From the NCBI GenBank assembly GCA_964607425.1, contig CAZSKQ010000001.1, positions 1 through 64,000 of the forward strand: 64,000 nt of DNA, given 5' to 3'. Both the position numbers and the translations under genes were made by a program. This document shows, piece by piece, positions 61,794 to 64,000 of this stretch; within the stretch, counting starts at the first letter, position 1, and every line of letters begins with the position of its first letter. The notes under the pieces were generated by a model. It saw only the letters and a program-made list of their open reading frames with translations, was not told where the DNA came from and did no database searches. The stretch is from IDS-8 sp964607425 (GTDB lineage: Bacteria; Pseudomonadota; Gammaproteobacteria; Steroidobacterales; Woeseiaceae).

Positions 61794-63104
61794 TCATCTT
61801 GCCCACGCAGGGGTGTACGTGAGCGTCAAATCGCCCCGATTCTCATCGAACTCGTTGAGCGTGTCATTCGAATCGCGGGACGTGTTCGTGTAGTAGAGTG
61901 CCAGCGACATCGATGGCGTCAGCCGCAGCCCAACCCCGGCCGTTACCTGCACCGTATCGTCATCGCGGTTCAAGTTGGCGAACTCTCGCCGGTACAGCCG
62001 CAGCTCTCCGGTGACAAAGAGGCTGCGTGTCAGGTCACGCTGGCCGTAAAGGTCGACAAACATGTCTTCCCGATCCAGCTCGCGCTGCAGCTCGTACTCC
62101 TGCTCACTTGCACCGACCCTGAAGACGAGCGTCGTCCGGTCGCCGGTAAAGTTATAGCCGACGTCGACGTTGCGCAGAAGGAACGGCGAGCCGTTCTCCG
62201 TAAAATCGCCGATGGAATCGATGTCGCGCGTAATATCCTGCTGGTACCGGAACACACTGCCCTGGTCGGCGAACTGCCGCCCGACGTTCAATGTGAATTG
62301 CGAGCGAACCGAAAGCTGCCGAATCCAGGACACGTTGAAACGCACGCCGTCGGCGGTCTCGGACAGGATCTCCTGTTCCGTGTATCCCGACTCCACGGAG
62401 AAGGTATTACGGCCCGCTTCCGCTTCATAAAGAAGATAGGCGCTCCGGCGTTCGTACTCCGGTGTGATCCCGTTGTCGAATTCGATTTTTTCGACTTCCA
62501 GGTTGAGTGACAGCATGTGATCACGGCGAACCTCGCGGCCGAGCCAGAAACGCGCGCCGCGCCGATCGTTGTCGAACGGCCTCGTTTCATAATCCATTTG
62601 CGAGTATCGAAGTGCTATGCCGGACTCGTTGCGGCCCAGCCGCAGCAGCGAGATATCCGGCCCGGTCGTAAAGAAGTTCAGGTTCTCCCAGTTCTCCGGC
62701 CGCGCCGGCAGGAACGGATCGAACAAGGCGCGACCGTAATTTTCCTGGACGAACCAGGTAAGCCGGTCCTCGATGAGATTGACGTTCACCAGCGCATCCA
62801 CCGCCGCGACGAGCTCGCCGTCGTAGGTATTGTCGAGGTATTCGTAATAATCGAGCGTCCCGCGTACGTCGGCCGCGAGCCTTCGTGTGTTTTCGGTCAG
62901 CGCCAGGAATATACCGGTGTGCGCGATCGTCTCGTCCACGGCGCCTTCCGGTACGCGATTGATGTTATCGCTGTAGCCGACCCCCAGTGAATAGGCTGCT
63001 TCCGTTTCCACCGCCGCGGCCGTTGCACCGAACAGGAGGGTTGCGGGCAACCAGCCGCACAGCAGCAAAGCCTTCCACGCATTGTTCGGAGTGAGGCGTT
63101 TCAT
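61794..63104 (-). CDS. Outer-membrane beta-barrel protein (XrtA/EPS-associated)
   Basis: A 436-residue outer-membrane barrel protein. The ATG at 63104 is used because GGGGAG lies upstream and a signal peptide begins there (MKRLTPNNAWKALLLC... ending TAAAVE). The mature protein has alternating amphipathic strands throughout, such as AYSLGVGYSDNIN, RLAADVRGTLDYYEYL and SLALYYTNTSRDSND, and ends in an aromatic-containing strand (LTYTPAWAR). It resembles the beta-barrel porin 2 group and PEP-CTERM-system outer-membrane proteins found beside the autokinase in EPS loci. Likely involved in EPS passage through or anchoring at the outer membrane. Confidence 0.83.
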   Translation of the reverse strand: MKRLTPNNAWKALLLCGWLPATLLFGATAAAVETEAAYSLGVGYSDNINRVPEGAVDETIAHTGIFLALTENTRRLAADVRGTLDYYEYLDNTYDGELVAAVDALVNVNLIEDRLTWFVQENYGRALFDPFLPARPENWENLNFFTTGPDISLLRLGRNESGIALRYSQMDYETRPFDNDRRGARFWLGREVRRDHMLSLNLEVEKIEFDNGITPEYERRSAYLLYEAEAGRNTFSVESGYTEQEILSETADGVRFNVSWIRQLSVRSQFTLNVGRQFADQGSVFRYQQDITRDIDSIGDFTENGSPFLLRNVDVGYNFTGDRTTLVFRVGASEQEYELQRELDREDMFVDLYGQRDLTRSLFVTGELRLYRREFANLNRDDDTVQVTAGVGLRLTPSMSLALYYTNTSRDSNDTLNEFDENRGDLTLTYTPAWAR

Positions 63105-63152
63105 GATTTCGCTTCTCCCCTGCCGGCCGCCGCTTCGCGCCACCGCTCGGCA

Positions 63153-64000
63153 TCAATACTGAAAATCGCCATAGGGACTGGCACTGCCGTAACGCGGCAC
63201 TATGGCGTCGCTGGTCGATTTGTTCAGCACGAGATTGACCGGCTTCTCCTCTCCCAGCGTGATAACGGCCTCCGCAACGGCCGCTTTCGGCGTCTTTTCG
63301 GCGCCCACGACGAACACGATCTGCCCGGCAATCTCGGCCAGCACCTTCGATTCGCTGGTCTGGATCAGCGGGGGCGAGTCGAACAGGACGATGCGATTGG
63401 GGTCCGCGGTCCCGAGCTGTTTCATCAGGCGGTCCATACGCGAGCTGGCGAACAGCTCCGTTGCATTCGCCCGCGGCTCTCCGGCGGGGAGAATGGACAG
63501 GCCCGGCAAATCGGTATCGAAGATGACCGAGTTGAGTCCCAGGCCGTCATGCTCCAGCAGGTCGAGCAGTCCCGGTTCGTCCTTCAGGCCGAACATCTCG
63601 CTGGTGTGCGGTTTGGCGACGTCCGCATCCACCAGGAGCACGGTGTGGTCGCGCTCCTGCGCCATGCTGCGGGCGAGGTTGCAGGCAATGAATGTCTTGC
63701 CCTCGCCGGAGATGGCACTTGTCACGACGATCAGGTTGCCGGCCGCCACGGCCCCGGCACGCCTGCCGAAGGCCTGCGCTACCAAAGGGCGCTTGATATC
63801 GCGGATCTGGCGCGCGATCAGTTGGTCATCGCTGACCGGCGCCAGCAAACCGCCGTCCCGCAGCGCCTGCCAGTCGATCTCCAGCCGGCGCCGGATCGAT
63901 CGCACATCGGTAGCGCCGCCGTGGGTGGAAGAATGCGGGCCGAGCACGGTATTTGGCGTGGTAGCGGCCAGCGACTCCGCCGAACCCAGTTGTTCGTCCC
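63153..64000 (-). CDS. Tyrosine autokinase, XrtA/EPS-associated (5' end beyond window)
   Basis: The C-terminal 280 or so residues of a BY-kinase; the frame stays open to base 64000, so the N-terminus lies outside the window. The ATP-binding site is VVTSAISGEGKTFIACNLA (Walker A), HTVLLVDADVAKPHTSEMFG (Walker A') and RIVLFDSPPLIQTSES (Walker B). The protein ends VPRYGSASPYGDFQY, a short C-terminal Tyr cluster for autophosphorylation. There is no membrane segment in the visible part, so it is the cytoplasmic-kinase type that pairs with a separate chain-length protein, as at XrtA loci. It regulates polymerisation or chain length. Next gene downstream is the barrel protein, 48 bp away. Confidence 0.88.
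   Translation of the reverse strand, partial: DEQLGSAESLAATTPNTVLGPHSSTHGGATDVRSIRRRLEIDWQALRDGGLLAPVSDDQLIARQIRDIKRPLVAQAFGRRAGAVAAGNLIVVTSAISGEGKTFIACNLARSMAQERDHTVLLVDADVAKPHTSEMFGLKDEPGLLDLLEHDGLGLNSVIFDTDLPGLSILPAGEPRANATELFASSRMDRLMKQLGTADPNRIVLFDSPPLIQTSESKVLAEIAGQIVFVVGAEKTPKAAVAEAVITLGEEKPVNLVLNKSTSDAIVPRYGSASPYGDFQY

Overview
The window is a single large extracellular polysaccharide (EPS) locus from a high-G+C Gram-negative bacterium, most likely a gammaproteobacterium. Three things point that way: lipobox-bearing lipoproteins and an outer-membrane beta-barrel protein, REP palindromes of the GTAGGAGCGCGCC type seen in xanthomonads and pseudomonads, and sigma-54 and cyclic-di-GMP-I regulatory elements. 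Almost every gene makes, exports, decorates or cuts a polysaccharide. The right-hand core resembles EPS loci that accompany exosortase A (XrtA/EpsH), but neither an exosortase nor a PEP-CTERM protein lies inside the window. I see no tRNA, rRNA, CRISPR, transposase or phage gene.

Layout. 0.1-10.6 kb: a GT39-like membrane glycosyltransferase, two secreted pectate-lyase-like beta-helix proteins, an asparagine-synthase-type amidotransferase, a methyltransferase, a GT4 enzyme and a sulfotransferase. 10.8-21.8 kb: two GT4 enzymes, then a GlpD-like oxidoreductase, SDR epimerase and methyltransferase cassette, a formyltransferase-fold/beta-propeller fusion, a second sulfotransferase, a JmjC/cupin protein and a TIGR04325-type methyltransferase. 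21.9-34.7 kb (all minus): a hybrid NRPS-PKS read in the order A-PCP, KS-AT-ACP-aminotransferase, C-A-PCP-C, followed by two alpha/beta hydrolases. 35.2-44.9 kb: a heparinase II/III-type lyase facing an operon of two GT4 enzymes, a NodB deacetylase, an NRPS-like A-PCP-hydrolase protein and a stand-alone hydrolase. 45.1-55.5 kb: two paralogous beta-helix lipoproteins, a second amidotransferase, a GT4 enzyme, a REP cluster, another beta-helix protein and a deacetylase-like hypothetical protein. 55.5-64 kb (all minus): Wzx-like flippase, third sulfotransferase, Wzy/O-antigen-ligase-type protein, WecG/TagA GT26, polyprenyl-phosphate sugar transferase, outer-membrane barrel protein and a tyrosine autokinase that runs off the right edge.

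How it fits together (inference). The sugar transferase starts a repeat unit on undecaprenyl phosphate; GT26 and six GT4 enzymes extend it; amidotransferases, methyltransferases, sulfotransferases and a deacetylase modify it; Wzx and Wzy flip and polymerise it; the autokinase and barrel protein control and export it. Five beta-helix proteins and a heparinase-like lyase would trim the product. The least expected part is the NRPS-PKS set, which could make an aminoacyl or beta-aminoacyl substituent or a co-secreted lipopeptide-like molecule.

Regulation. Two beta-helix genes have minus-strand cyclic-di-GMP-I (GEMM) aptamers in their leaders. One of these leaders also starts at an excellent sigma-54 promoter and holds a 9-nt anti-Shine-Dalgarno sequence. 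A second sigma-54-like promoter precedes a GT4 gene.
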